From contig NZ_JAVFVT010000046.1 in NCBI RefSeq assembly GCF_030929555.1, positions 1 through 64,000 of the forward strand: a DNA stretch of 64,000 nt, written 5' to 3'. The notes below the pieces were generated by a model. That model ran no database searches. It was not told the DNA's origin and saw nothing but the letters and a program-made list of their open reading frames with translations. A program made the translations under genes and the position numbers. Position 1 is the stretch's first letter. Every line of letters begins with the position of its first letter. Shown piece by piece: positions 8,427-17,845 of the stretch. The DNA comes from Paenibacillus sp. LHD-117. GTDB taxonomy: Bacteria; Bacillota; Bacilli; Paenibacillales; Paenibacillaceae.

Positions 8427-9958
8427 GGCCGCTGCCTCCTGCTCCTGTACATATGCCAAGGCTTCTGGATTAAAGCGGCCGCCACGTCCTTCAGGTGAAG
8501 GGGGGCCAGCGGCTCCATGTAAGGCTGGCCGAACGACTCCAGCGAACACATGTAGAGGATTACCGCGAACATACCCACAAAATAACCGTACATGCCGAAG
8601 ATGGACGATAAGATCAGCACAAAAAAACGGATAATGCTGACCGATCCGGCAAGCGACTGGTTGACGAGCGTGAACGTCGAAACGGCCGAGACGGCCGCCA
8701 CGACCAGCATCGTCGGAGACGTCATGCCCGCCCTGATGGCGGCATCGCCGATGATTAAGCCGCCTACGACCGATACCGTCTGCCCCACCGGACGCGGCAA
8801 CCGCACGCCCGCTTCCCTGAACAGCTCGAACATGCCGAGCATCAGGAACATCTCCATCGTCGCGGAGATCGGCAGTCCGATTCTCGACATCGTCACGGTC
8901 GCAAGCAGCGTGAACGGAATTTGGTCGGTATTGAACGAACATAACGACACCCAGAATCCGGGCAGGAACATAGACGTAAACAAACCCAGAAACCGGAGCA
9001 GCCGCTCAAGCGTCACGTAATAGAAGGGCAGATGGGCATCCTCCGGCGATTTGACAAGCAGCGTCAAGTTGCCCGGAGCGATCAAGGCCGCCGGCGTGCC
9101 GTCCGTCAGCACCGCGATTCTTCCTTTCATGATCGACTGCACGACAAAATCGGGACGGCCTACGTAATCCATCAGCGGAAACAACGAATTTCGCCGGTCG
9201 CCGATGCGCTCCTCCAGCTCCCCCGCTCCCTTCAAGCTCGAGATATGGACGGATTGCAGCCTTCGCCTCGCCTCTTCCACCAGCTCCGGCCTCGCTTGGT
9301 CGGCCATGTAGATGAGAGCGACCTCCGTTCTGGATTCCGTTCCGATAATGAAATACTCCACGTGCATGTTCGGTGTACGCATGCGCTTGCGCACGAGCGC
9401 CACGTTAACCGACAACTTCTCCACGAAGCCGTCGCGCGGTCCTTTCAAGGACAGCTCCATCGTGGACTCTTCCGGACTTCTTGCGGGCTGGCTGGCAATA
9501 TTGAACTCGTAGAACGACTCCCGATCCGAGAAGACGATGATGACGCTGCCTGCGAACAGCCGCTCGAATAGATGTTCCTCCACGCCGTCCATGCGGTTGA
9601 ACAAGTCGCTGGGATGCCGGCGGCCGCGATCCTCTTCGCCGACATTCCCTTCGCCGGTTTCCTTGCTCCCGGTCTCGCCTCGAATGTCGCTGCCGATCCA
9701 TGCTTTCGAGGTGTGCGACTTCCAGTTTTCCAGCATGGGCAGAAGGCCGAGCTGAAACATCTGGCCATCGATCATGCCGTCGCAATAATAAAGAATCGCG
9801 CGCAGCTCGCGTTCGCCGTCCCCGGCATTGAGCTGTACGACGTGGTGGAACACGTCCTTGCAGGGATCAACGCGCTCCCTGAACTCCGCGATGGATATTC
9901 GCTCGCCGGTTCCGGTCCGGCTGATCTCCGCCTGCTGGTCAAGCTCTTGCCCGCCCAT
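8423..9958 (-). CDS. gerAA: Spore germination receptor subunit A (GerAA/GerBA/GerKA family)
   Basis: This 511-residue A subunit has a soluble N-terminal half and a membrane half with about five to six helices from roughly residue 295 onwards. Family hallmarks include the VALIYMADQARPELVEE stretch in the soluble domain, the DYVGRPDFVVQSI and GRIAVLTDGTPAALIAPG region, and the FLGLFTSMFLPGFWVSL membrane segment. It overlaps the upstream GerAB gene by 20 bases and the downstream GerAC gene by 4. Together the three would form one germinant receptor. Confidence 0.92.
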   Translation of the reverse strand: MGGQELDQQAEISRTGTGERISIAEFRERVDPCKDVFHHVVQLNAGDGERELRAILYYCDGMIDGQMFQLGLLPMLENWKSHTSKAWIGSDIRGETGSKETGEGNVGEEDRGRRHPSDLFNRMDGVEEHLFERLFAGSVIIVFSDRESFYEFNIASQPARSPEESTMELSLKGPRDGFVEKLSVNVALVRKRMRTPNMHVEYFIIGTESRTEVALIYMADQARPELVEEARRRLQSVHISSLKGAGELEERIGDRRNSLFPLMDYVGRPDFVVQSIMKGRIAVLTDGTPAALIAPGNLTLLVKSPEDAHLPFYYVTLERLLRFLGLFTSMFLPGFWVSLCSFNTDQIPFTLLATVTMSRIGLPISATMEMFLMLGMFELFREAGVRLPRPVGQTVSVVGGLIIGDAAIRAGMTSPTMLVVAAVSAVSTFTLVNQSLAGSVSIIRFFVLILSSIFGMYGYFVGMFAVILYMCSLESFGQPYMEPLAPLHLKDVAAALIQKPWHMYRSRRQRP

Positions 9959-11039
9959 CCTGCACCCTCCTTGCCTTCAGAAAGCTCGAAATGTAAACGA
10001 GTAGTACCATCGTGATCGACGCAATCCCCCCGTATGTATAAACAAAATGCAAGACTTGGCGGTATTCGATCATATGGAATACCCAATACCACGCGATGCC
10101 GCCCATGATCGCTCCGATCAAGGAGATGCCGATCCACTTCCTCTTCATCCTGCCTAACGGGCTAAATTCCGCAAGCAGGTAGATCCCAAAAGATATTCGG
10201 ATCATTGAGCCGGATAACCACTGATAGATCGCGAAAAAATCGACATGCTCGAAGTAGCGCCCGATCGTGACGAGCCTCCATTGGGAAAACGCGGGGTAGC
10301 GCAACTTTTCGGCTTCGAGGGGGCCGAATTCCGAAATTGCGCCTGTGACCGGACCGATGGCCAGAAGCGCCAGAAACATAACGAGAACGATCAGCTGCCA
10401 TCGTTTGAAGCTGCCCTTCAAGTGATGTTGGATCAACAAAAGCATAAATAATTCGCCGAAGGCGGTTAAGGAATAGAGCGAAGCTTTTAATACCGGCTGC
10501 ATGCCGCTCTCCAGCAAGGGCAGCAGGTACCGGTAATCCTTGTGCGGCATATTGGCGGACATGACGAAATCGCCTAAGATGACGACGAACGGAAGCAGCA
10601 GACAGCTCGCGAAGGCGATCGTACGAAGCCCCAAACAAGCCGCGTACACGCATAAACCGACAAATGCAAGCAGTACCGCGATCGGCGGCGTGTTATTCAA
10701 ATAGGTCGTTTCGGTCCAAGAGGTCGTAATGATCAATGATTCCGTCGCGACGAAAAAAATCGTAAGCAGACAATAAGCCATGACGATCCAAACGGCGAAG
10801 GGAGGCAGCCGCTCCCGGAGCCAATGGTCGATCCGTTTGCCTTTCATCCTGGACAATAATCCGTATAGCGGGATGGCCGTCCAAGGCAGGATGACAAGCA
10901 TAGCCGCTAGCACGGCCATCCACGCATCGCGCTTGGCGCCGTTTAGAATCAAGGGGACGACAAGCACATGGTTTACGAGTCCGACGGATAAAATCATGAT
11001 GCTGATAGCGGGCAGTATACCGAAAGGTTTGATTTTCAT
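9939..11039 (-). CDS. gerAB: Spore germination permease subunit B (GerAB family)
   Basis: This 366-residue integral membrane protein has about ten hydrophobic segments and belongs to the endospore germination permease family (amino acid/polyamine/organocation superfamily). In germinant receptors this B subunit binds the nutrient ligand. It is the first gene of the operon, so the order is B-A-C rather than the more common A-B-C. The ATG at 11039 has a GAGGAAG ribosome binding site that lies inside a strong hairpin (11041-11088), so initiation may be restrained. Confidence 0.9.
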   Translation of the reverse strand: MKIKPFGILPAISIMILSVGLVNHVLVVPLILNGAKRDAWMAVLAAMLVILPWTAIPLYGLLSRMKGKRIDHWLRERLPPFAVWIVMAYCLLTIFFVATESLIITTSWTETTYLNNTPPIAVLLAFVGLCVYAACLGLRTIAFASCLLLPFVVILGDFVMSANMPHKDYRYLLPLLESGMQPVLKASLYSLTAFGELFMLLLIQHHLKGSFKRWQLIVLVMFLALLAIGPVTGAISEFGPLEAEKLRYPAFSQWRLVTIGRYFEHVDFFAIYQWLSGSMIRISFGIYLLAEFSPLGRMKRKWIGISLIGAIMGGIAWYWVFHMIEYRQVLHFVYTYGGIASITMVLLVYISSFLKARRVQDGRARA

Positions 11040-11040
11040 T

Positions 11041-11088
11041 TGGCATTCACTTCCTCACAACCAAAGGTTGCCCAGAAGTGAATGGCCA
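11041..11088 (-). promoter_or_regulatory. Hairpin covering the gerAB ribosome binding site
   Basis: CATTCACTTC (44-53 of this block of 11000) pairs perfectly with GAAGTGAATG (75-84), extended by TGG/CCA, with an inner CAACC/GGTTG stem. On the minus-strand RNA the 3' arm contains the GAGGAAG Shine-Dalgarno sequence of gerAB, two bases from the start codon. The structure may hide the ribosome binding site, or the palindrome may be an operator; the sequence alone does not decide. Confidence 0.6.
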
Positions 11089-11144
11089 AATGCATGAAAG
11101 GGAGGAAAAAAGAGGAGAGTGATTGCGATGCGTCGTTTTGTTCT

Positions 11145-12065
11145 TTATTCGAAAATACCCATGCTTAAATAACGTTCACCCGTATCGGGTGCAATGCAGA
11201 CGACCCGTTTGCCTTCGCCAAGCTGCCGGGCGATCTGGAACGCCGCCCAGACGGAAGCGCCGGAAGACGGACCGAGCAGCAAGCCCTCCCGTCTCGCAAG
11301 GGCGCGCATCGTCGATAACGCATCTTCATCCGCCACTTGAATGATTTCGTCGTAAACGGAGGTATTCAAAATAGCCGGGATGAAGCCGGGACTCGTGCCG
11401 ACCAACTTATGCGGTCCTGGCTGCCCTCCGGAGAGGACAGGTGATCCTTTCGGCTCAACGACGGCAACGTGCAGTCCGGGAAGCAGCTCCTTCAGCTTCT
11501 CTCCGGTTCCGGTGATCGTTCCGCCCGTGCCGGCGGTCGCAACGAACGCATCCAGCTCCCCGCCAGTCTGTTCCATGATTTCGAGCGCGGTCGTGCGCCT
11601 GTGGATATCGGGATTCGCCGCATTCTCGAATTGGTTCGGAATGAAGCTCCCCGGATGCTGCCTGCGAAGCTCCTCGGCTTTGCGAATTGCGCCCGGCATG
11701 CGCTCGGCGGCCGGCGTCAGCGCGACATCCGCTCCGTAAGCCTGCAGAAGTTTGATGCGCTCCGCCGACATATTGTCGGGCATGACAAGGATCAGCTTAT
11801 AGCCTCTCGCGGCCGCGTTCATGGCCAGGCCTATGCCCGTATTGCCGCTTGTCGGTTCGATGATGGTATCTCCGGGTTGAATGCGACCATCGCGTTCGGC
11901 GGCTTCGATCAAAGCGAATGCCGCGCGATCCTTCACGCTTCCGCTCGGATTAAATCGCTCGAGCTTTACGCATACCTCCGCGATGCCCGGCTCCGCCATG
12001 CGATTCAGCCGCACGATCGGAGTCTCCCCGATTAACTTTGTTATATCCGTTACTGCTCTTGCCAT
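11145..12065 (-). CDS. cysK: Cysteine synthase (O-acetylserine sulfhydrylase)
   Basis: This 306-residue PLP enzyme makes cysteine from O-acetylserine and sulfide. The PLP lysine is K45 in NPSGSVKDRAA. The PTSGNTG loop (71-77) binds the substrate carboxylate and the GTGGTITG glycine loop (about 176) binds the PLP phosphate. Length and motifs are standard for CysK/CysM. It lies 27 bases downstream of an MFS transporter gene on the same strand, with GAGAGGGG before its ATG, so they may be co-transcribed. Confidence 0.95.
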   Translation of the reverse strand: MARAVTDITKLIGETPIVRLNRMAEPGIAEVCVKLERFNPSGSVKDRAAFALIEAAERDGRIQPGDTIIEPTSGNTGIGLAMNAAARGYKLILVMPDNMSAERIKLLQAYGADVALTPAAERMPGAIRKAEELRRQHPGSFIPNQFENAANPDIHRRTTALEIMEQTGGELDAFVATAGTGGTITGTGEKLKELLPGLHVAVVEPKGSPVLSGGQPGPHKLVGTSPGFIPAILNTSVYDEIIQVADEDALSTMRALARREGLLLGPSSGASVWAAFQIARQLGEGKRVVCIAPDTGERYLSMGIFE

Positions 12066-12092
12066 AACTTTTCCCCTCTCCGGTCACGCAGC

Positions 12093-13289
12093 TTATGAAG
12101 GTTTCATTTTCAAGAAAGGGCGCATGAGCCACCAGCCGGCGATCGGCACGATCCCAACACCAAGCAGCAGCCATGTAATCGCCCTGGGGGAATCGGTGAT
12201 CGGCAACACGATCAGATAGGCCGACAATCCGATGATGCGGCCGATCGTCAGTCCTGCTTCCCTCAATACTACAAATTCCTCTCGTTCGCTCGCGCTTTCC
12301 TTGGACTCGCCGATCAGATCGTATACTCTCGATGTCATCGGAATGATATACAGCGGCATGAACAAGGAAGTGCCGATGCCGAACATCAGAAGAGTCGTAT
12401 ACGATACGTTCCAGAACAACGGCAGAATGACGACGCCGATCATAATGACGCCGATCAGCATGGAAACCAGTCTGCGACTTTTTTTCAGCCACTTGCCCAC
12501 CGCCCAGAAGCTGATCAGAGCGACCAAGGATGTGATGAGCGAATATGCGCCGAGCTTGCTTTCGTTTTTGGTGGCGATATAGACCGTAAGCCCGACGAGG
12601 AACATGAACACGCCTTCCCTCACGCCTTGCGCCATAATGGCCGCGAACATGCGGCGCCAAGGATTTCCTTTCCTCGTCAGCTGCTGAATGCCGTGTTTCC
12701 AATTGTAATGCCCTTCGGCCTTTCGTTTCTTGAGCCAGAAGCTAAGAACGACGCTTACCGAGAAGATGAAGAGCGAGATCGTGAAAATAAGGCGGTAGCC
12801 CTTCTCCCCTTGCATCGTCGTAATAAGCAAGCCTGAAATCCATGGCGCGATAATGCCGGCGGAGGAGCCGAGCAAGCCGGCCCAGCCGTTGAAGCGATCC
12901 CGCGTATCCGGCTCCGTCACTTCGAAGTAGACGACGTTAAAGGCAATCCAGAACATGCCCATCGCAATGCCGTTCATCGCTCCGAGAGGAATCGCCCAAG
13001 CTTTGGCTCCTTCTCCTAGCAATAATACAGCGCAATAGAATACGCCCGAGAGCGTGATGCCGACCCTCAGACTATTCATCTTGTTATGCTCCTTGACCCA
13101 CTTGCCCGCGACCCAGAACGTCAAGCCGCTAAGCGCATATTGAGCGAACGTGAACCAGCCGATCAGCATGTACGATTCGCTGGCCTTCCATAGATAAACC
13201 GGGACGAACGTGCCCGAGAGCGCGTTCGCGACTCCGAACAACGCTTGCACGAGAAGGAGCAGGACAGCTTGCTTGTCTAATTTAGCCAA
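12093..13289 (-). CDS. MFS transporter
   Basis: This 398-residue major facilitator protein has about twelve hydrophobic segments in two halves, separated by a basic cytoplasmic loop (SFWLKKRKAEGHYNWKHG, near residue 185). The start is a TTG at 13289 with GGAGG about seven bases upstream. A GC-rich inverted repeat (GCCGCGGC at 13303-13310 and 13318-13325) lies in the leader just upstream. The substrate is unknown; adjacency to cysK is the only clue and is weak. The family pattern resembles Bacillus YqgE/YttB-type exporters. Confidence 0.85.
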   Translation of the reverse strand: MAKLDKQAVLLLLVQALFGVANALSGTFVPVYLWKASESYMLIGWFTFAQYALSGLTFWVAGKWVKEHNKMNSLRVGITLSGVFYCAVLLLGEGAKAWAIPLGAMNGIAMGMFWIAFNVVYFEVTEPDTRDRFNGWAGLLGSSAGIIAPWISGLLITTMQGEKGYRLIFTISLFIFSVSVVLSFWLKKRKAEGHYNWKHGIQQLTRKGNPWRRMFAAIMAQGVREGVFMFLVGLTVYIATKNESKLGAYSLITSLVALISFWAVGKWLKKSRRLVSMLIGVIMIGVVILPLFWNVSYTTLLMFGIGTSLFMPLYIIPMTSRVYDLIGESKESASEREEFVVLREAGLTIGRIIGLSAYLIVLPITDSPRAITWLLLGVGIVPIAGWWLMRPFLKMKPS

Positions 13290-13409
13290 AACATGACCTC
13301 CTGCCGCGGCTAATGCGGCCGCGGCTTGCGAAATATGTTTTGTAAGATGCCCTGAAACCTAACCCCTATGCCCGTCCAATATTGGAAACGCCGCTCAAAT
13401 CCAGTCGGT

Positions 13410-13955
13410 TTACTCCGCCTCTGACATCTTTTCGATTAACGCTTCGCGGTCTCCGAAAGCGAGCTGCGAAGACACGGTGAAACAAGATGGGCAAACGTAC
13501 CATACCATGCGGAACGGATTCGGCAATAGCGGCGTTCCTATCGCCTTGGGAACCGCAGGTACGAAGCCTTCGCCGCCTACGGTCTGCGTACCGGCTTCCA
13601 TCATATACTCGCGGCAATTCGGGCATTCCGGCGCTTCATCCTGTTCGTCGATCACGCGCTGGATGACGCCCTCCGCCGCGAGCATGCCGCTGCTTGCGCC
13701 CCTGTAGCCTTCTTGCTCGGAAGCCCAGTCCGCTTCGCTGTCGTCCGCGCCCGTGTCGTTCCATTCCTCCATATCCTCGTCGTCTTCTTCCTCCGAGTCG
13801 TAGCCTCCGCGTTCCTTGCCGCCGTCAAGCCCGATGCTCATCGTTCGGTAACCGCCCAGCTCATTCTCGCAATGCGGGCAATGGGATTCCGGCCCGATCT
13901 CTTCGTCCCATGTAATTTCCGTCAGGCACCACGGGCAAATTTGTTGCTCTTCCAT
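13410..13955 (-). CDS. Double zinc-ribbon protein of unknown function
   Basis: This 181-residue protein has two CxxC pairs at each end: CPWC and CPHC near the N-terminus (residues 7-32), and CPNC and CPSC in the C-terminal half (about 111-158). Each set could bind one zinc ion. An acidic, probably disordered linker (EEEDDEDMEEW) joins them. I do not recognise a named family. It stands alone between the MFS gene and an IS-like remnant. A role in protein or nucleic acid binding would be a guess. Confidence 0.65.
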   Translation of the reverse strand: MEEQQICPWCLTEITWDEEIGPESHCPHCENELGGYRTMSIGLDGGKERGGYDSEEEDDEDMEEWNDTGADDSEADWASEQEGYRGASSGMLAAEGVIQRVIDEQDEAPECPNCREYMMEAGTQTVGGEGFVPAVPKAIGTPLLPNPFRMVWYVCPSCFTVSSQLAFGDREALIEKMSEAE

Positions 13956-14013
13956 CGTTGAAACGCTCCTCTATAAAGTGAATGGCTTTGGAAATAAAAA
14001 TGTGTTAAGATTT

Positions 14014-14311
14014 GAACAAGAACACATGTTCTTTGATAACTGAACATATGCGGTTGTAGCAGGTACTACTTGGCTCTGCTACGTAAAATGTTCAAGCCAC
14101 CAATGCGCTTGAGATTCGTAGGAATCTACCTCCTAGCGCAAACGTATTCCCAAAGGAATTTCCAATGGGATAGAGGGGCTGGACGGTAACCAGTCCGTCA
14201 ATGTGTCAGCTCCACTGGTGTTAAGCATTTTGATTTCGGTCAAATTGATACATCAGAAACCCCCACTTCTATCGGAGCGTTAGCTCAAATAAGTGGTGGG
14301 AGTATTCATTA
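14014..14311 (+). mobile_element. IS200/IS605-type remnant without transposase (omega-RNA-like)
   Basis: This non-coding block has a small left hairpin (AAGAACA-ca-TGTTCTT, 14018-14033) and a right-end hairpin (CCCCCACTT ... AAGTGGTGGG, 14260-14300, with an inner GAGC/GCTC stem) ending in AGTATTCA. Between them are further paired elements, for example GGACGG/CCAGTCC near 14180. The right end and upstream structure resemble the ends and omega RNA of IS605/IS1341-type tnpB elements as I remember them. No intact tnpA or tnpB is present. It fills most of the 446-base gap between the neighbouring genes. Confidence 0.5.
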
Positions 14312-14389
14312 AGTATTCATAACATAGATAATGCCAACTACAAAAAATAAAATTGCAACAACAAGCAGCGTGCTCCACAAATATTTCAC
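14309..14389 (-). CDS. 26-residue single-pass membrane peptide
   Basis: A short frame reads MKYLWSTLLVVAILFFVVGI and ends IYVMNT. It has a GTG start and GAGGAGG seven bases upstream. It lies 13 bases after the DUF350 gene on the same strand. The middle is one hydrophobic helix. Its last codons overlap the right end of the IS-like remnant. The strong ribosome binding site and membrane-helix composition argue for a real peptide; no homologue is recognised. Confidence 0.5.
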   Translation of the reverse strand: MKYLWSTLLVVAILFFVVGIIYVMNT

Positions 14390-14401
14390 TTCGCGCCTCC
14401 T

Positions 14402-14827
14402 CTAACCAATAATGACGGTCGCCCCGATAACGTAGGACAACGAAACGGAGATCACCATGGCGATCAGACCGACCGCGCGGTTGTCGCGGGCGATCTCTTC
14501 GTCGATCCGGAACACGGGCGTCAGAAATTCGAAAATGAAGTAGGCTACCAGCAAAATAACGAAGCCGTAAGCTCCCCATATCAAGCTTTGATAGATCGTA
14601 TCGTTCGCTTCGATCGAGAAGCGGAAGATATTGCAAATGCCGAATATTTTGCCCCCGGTCGCCATCGCCACCGCCATGTTGCCCCGCTTGATCTCGCTCC
14701 AGCACTTGTATTTGGCCACCAGCTCGAACAATGACAGAAATACGATCAGCGACAAGACGGTCACGGATACGAAGACGAGCGACGAAGCATACGGATGGTC
14801 GAGCAGCTTATCGATTCCGGATTCCAT
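14402..14827 (-). CDS. DUF350 family membrane protein
   Basis: This 141-residue protein has four hydrophobic segments (about residues 16-36, 48-65, 82-102 and 118-140) and the GNMAVAMATGGKIFGI motif typical of DUF350 proteins, whose function is not established. It lies 14 bases downstream of mutS2 on the same strand and upstream of a 26-residue membrane peptide, so it may share the mutS2 transcript. Confidence 0.85.
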   Translation of the reverse strand: MESGIDKLLDHPYASSLVFVSVTVLSLIVFLSLFELVAKYKCWSEIKRGNMAVAMATGGKIFGICNIFRFSIEANDTIYQSLIWGAYGFVILLVAYFIFEFLTPVFRIDEEIARDNRAVGLIAMVISVSLSYVIGATVIIG

Positions 14828-14841
14828 GGATGCCTATCCTC

Positions 14842-17214
14842 CTACTTCAGCTCGGCGACCGTTACCCCGATGCCGCCTTCGCCGTAATTTCCGTTGCGGA
14901 AGCTCTTCACGTGTGAATGTTTGCGCAAATATTGCTGGATGCCGGTCCGAAGAATGCCCGTTCCTTTGCCGTGAATGATATACACTTGCCCGAAGCCGGA
15001 CAGGAACGACTCGTCCAGGAAACGATCCACTTCCATAATGGCTTCCTCCAGGCTTTCGCCGCGCAGATCCAGCTCCATCTTGACGTTGTCGTCGCGCGTC
15101 CGGTTCAAGCTCGCGCCGCCCGCTTGTTTCGCCGGGGACTGCTTCGCCGCGGCGGATTTCGCCTTCAGAAGCTCCATATCGTCAAGAGAGACCTTCATCT
15201 TCATGATCCCGAGCTGCACCGTGGCGTCCGAGCCGTGAACTTCGAGTACGGAGCCCTTCTGGTTCAGGCTGTACACCATGACTTCGTCGCCGGGCTCGAT
15301 CTTGTCCGTTTTGCCGCTCGCGGCGGATTTTGTTTTTTTCGTTTCCAAATGAGGGGTTGCTTCGTCCAGCCTGCGGCGAGCCTCGATCAGCTTATGCTCC
15401 TTGACCGAAGCGCCTTCCTCCATCGCGAGCTTGCGCAGGTCCGCGATAATTTCCTCCGCTTCCCTCTTCGCCTTTGCGACCGCTTCGCGCGCTTCTTCCT
15501 GCGCTTTGCGCAGCAGCTTCTCCTTCTGCTCCTCGAAGCGAAGCCGCTCTTCCTCGTGTTTCGTCCTCAGCGACTCCATCTGTTTGCGAAGGGCCTCTGC
15601 GCTCTGACGTTCGGATTCCGCGCTGATCCGATTCTCTTCTAAAGATGCGATCATATTTTCCACGCGCAAGTCTTCTTCGCTGACTTCGCCGCGGGCGTGA
15701 TCGATAATGGAACGCGACAAGCCTAGCCGTTCCGCGATGGCGAACGCGTTGCTTCGCCCCGGCACGCCGACGAGCAGTCGGTAAGTCGGGCTAAGCGTCG
15801 CGATATCGAATTCCATGCTGGCGTTAATGACGGACTTGCGATTGTAAGCATAAGCCTTTAATTCGCTGTAATGGGTCGTCGCGACGATCCGGCATCCGCG
15901 CGCGTGGATATGCTCCAGGATGGCAATGGCGAGCGCCGAACCTTCGGCCGGATCCGTGCCCGCTCCGAGCTCATCAAGCAGCACGAGACTTTTGGCCGTC
16001 ATCGAGCCAAGGATGCGAATGATGTTCGTCAAGTGGCTCGAGAACGTGCTCAGACTTTGCTCGATGCTCTGCTCGTCGCCGATGTCGGCATAGATCGCAT
16101 CGAAGACGCAAAGCTGGCTGCCTTCTTCGGCAGGCACGAACAAGCCGGACATCGCCATCAAGCTCAGCAGTCCGATCGTTTTCAAGGAGACGGTTTTGCC
16201 TCCTGTATTCGGCCCCGTCACGATAATGGCCGTGTATTGGTTGCCTAACTCCACGTCGAGCGGCACAACCTTGTCCTTATCGATTAGCGGATGCCTGCCT
16301 CGCTTCAGCTTAAGAAACCCCCGATCATTCATCCGGGGCTGCGTCGCCTTCATCTCGTGCGCGAGCCTTGCCTTCGCGAACGCAAAATCCAGATCGCCCA
16401 GCAGTTCCAGATCGATCAGCAGCTCTTCGGTATGGTCGGCCGCCAGCGCCGTCAGCTTCTGCAATATTTTTTCGGTCTCGCGAACCTCGGCCGCTTTCGT
16501 TTCCCTTAGCTTATTGTTCATGGCCACGATCGCTTCGGGTTCGATGAACAGCGTCGCGCCCGAGCCCGACTGATCATGAACGATGCCGCCGAAGCTTGAC
16601 CGGTACTCCTGCTTGACGGGAATGACGTAACGATCGTTCCGCAGGGTGATCAGCGTGTCCTGCAGCATCTTCTGCACGTTCGACGAACGAATCATGTTCT
16701 CTAGCTTCTCGCGAATGCGTCCTTCGCCGCTGCGCAGCTCCCTTCGAATCGAAGCGAGCTCAGGACTCGCGTTGTCGAGCACGTCCGCGTTCTCGTCGAT
16801 GCAATCGAAGATTGCGTCCTCCAGCGGCTTATGTTCGCTGATGCCCGACGCGATCGTCGACAGCATAGGCAGCGGATGCTCGCCGTGAATCGTCTCCACA
16901 TGGCGCTTCACCCTGCGGCTGCCGCGCGAAGTCGAGGCGATGTCCAACAGCTCGGCCGGGTTAAGCGTGCCTCCGATCCGCGCCCGATGCAAGGAAGCGC
17001 GGATGTCGACGACCCCGCCGAACGGCGCGCTTCCCTTCAGCCGGTCGGCCGCGTACGCCTCATCGGTCGCTTGGAGAAGCGTCTTCACGGCTTCGAGCTC
17101 CGTCACAGGCTTCAGCTGTTCCGCGGTCGTTTTGCCCAAAGAGGTGCTGGCATGTTTGATTAATTTATCTATAATTTTTGGATATTCAAGTGTCGTCAAT
17201 ATTTTGGAATCCAA
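14842..17214 (-). CDS. mutS2: MutS2 endonuclease/ribosome-rescue ATPase
   Basis: This 790-residue MutS2 has a MutS core and clamp region, an ATPase with Walker A GPNTGGKT (334-341) and the DELGAGTDP Walker B region, a long coiled coil (about 520-640), a KOW-like segment and a C-terminal Smr domain with LDLRGESLEEA and HGKGTGILR. MutS2 proteins are linked to suppression of recombination and, in Bacillus subtilis, to handling of collided ribosomes through the Smr domain. The start is TTG with GAGGAG nine bases upstream. The domain set is complete and the length normal. Confidence 0.96.
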   Translation of the reverse strand: MDSKILTTLEYPKIIDKLIKHASTSLGKTTAEQLKPVTELEAVKTLLQATDEAYAADRLKGSAPFGGVVDIRASLHRARIGGTLNPAELLDIASTSRGSRRVKRHVETIHGEHPLPMLSTIASGISEHKPLEDAIFDCIDENADVLDNASPELASIRRELRSGEGRIREKLENMIRSSNVQKMLQDTLITLRNDRYVIPVKQEYRSSFGGIVHDQSGSGATLFIEPEAIVAMNNKLRETKAAEVRETEKILQKLTALAADHTEELLIDLELLGDLDFAFAKARLAHEMKATQPRMNDRGFLKLKRGRHPLIDKDKVVPLDVELGNQYTAIIVTGPNTGGKTVSLKTIGLLSLMAMSGLFVPAEEGSQLCVFDAIYADIGDEQSIEQSLSTFSSHLTNIIRILGSMTAKSLVLLDELGAGTDPAEGSALAIAILEHIHARGCRIVATTHYSELKAYAYNRKSVINASMEFDIATLSPTYRLLVGVPGRSNAFAIAERLGLSRSIIDHARGEVSEEDLRVENMIASLEENRISAESERQSAEALRKQMESLRTKHEEERLRFEEQKEKLLRKAQEEAREAVAKAKREAEEIIADLRKLAMEEGASVKEHKLIEARRRLDEATPHLETKKTKSAASGKTDKIEPGDEVMVYSLNQKGSVLEVHGSDATVQLGIMKMKVSLDDMELLKAKSAAAKQSPAKQAGGASLNRTRDDNVKMELDLRGESLEEAIMEVDRFLDESFLSGFGQVYIIHGKGTGILRTGIQQYLRKHSHVKSFRNGNYGEGGIGVTVAELK

Positions 17215-17414
17215 CGATGAACACTCCTCTCGCCCTTATATTATAGCCGAACCTTGGACGCGATGCACGATTCGGACGGACTTCACGAATGGTTGTTTGG
17301 CGCTTCACATGAATTAGGGGAATCATGATCATACTAAGATGGCAACAACTGTTCCAACTCTGTTTGCCTGCAAACTTTACATGGCTTCACCACACCATGA
17401 AGGAGGTTATGGAT

Positions 17415-17774
17415 TTGACATTTCTCGGACATGTAGTAAGGTTTATCGTCTCTGCTCTCGTGCTGATGCTTGTCGGGTTCATCGTTCCCCAATTCAGCGT
17501 CGGAGGTTTCTGGAGCGCATTCTTCCTGGCTCTGGTCATCGCCGCGCTGGGCTGGATTATCGAAGGGATCTTCGGCAAGCGGGTTACCCCGTTCGGCAGA
17601 GGCATCGTCGGCTTCATCGCCAGCGCCGTCGTCATCTGGATCGCCCAGTTTGTCGTCGGCGGAGTCGAAGTGACTTGGCTTGGCGCCATCCTGGCCGCGC
17701 TCGTTATCGGGATCATCGACTTGTTCATCCCGGTCAGCACGCCATACGAAGCCGGCAAAAATCATCACGATTAA
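17415..17774 (+). CDS. Phage-holin-family/YvlD-like small membrane protein
   Basis: This 119-residue protein has four hydrophobic segments and the pattern of the YvlD/four-helix phage holin superfamily (LMLVGFIVPQFSVGGFWSA). The name is historical; chromosomal members are not known to lyse cells. I chose the TTG at 17415 because AGGAGG ends eight bases upstream; the ATG at 17409 is only two bases from that site. It is transcribed away from mutS2 and followed by a good terminator, so it is probably monocistronic. Confidence 0.8.
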   Translation: MTFLGHVVRFIVSALVLMLVGFIVPQFSVGGFWSAFFLALVIAALGWIIEGIFGKRVTPFGRGIVGFIASAVVIWIAQFVVGGVEVTWLGAILAALVIGIIDLFIPVSTPYEAGKNHHD

Positions 17775-17801
17775 GACGGCCCGCATGCAGCCGGATGACA
17801 G

Positions 17802-17845
17802 ACCCTTGCCCCGTCGGAAGATGGAGGGCAAGGGTTCCTTTTTTG
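17802..17845 (+). terminator. Intrinsic terminator of the holin-like gene
   Basis: The stem ACCCTTGCCC/GGGCAAGGGT is followed by CC and six T residues on the plus strand. Confidence 0.85.
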
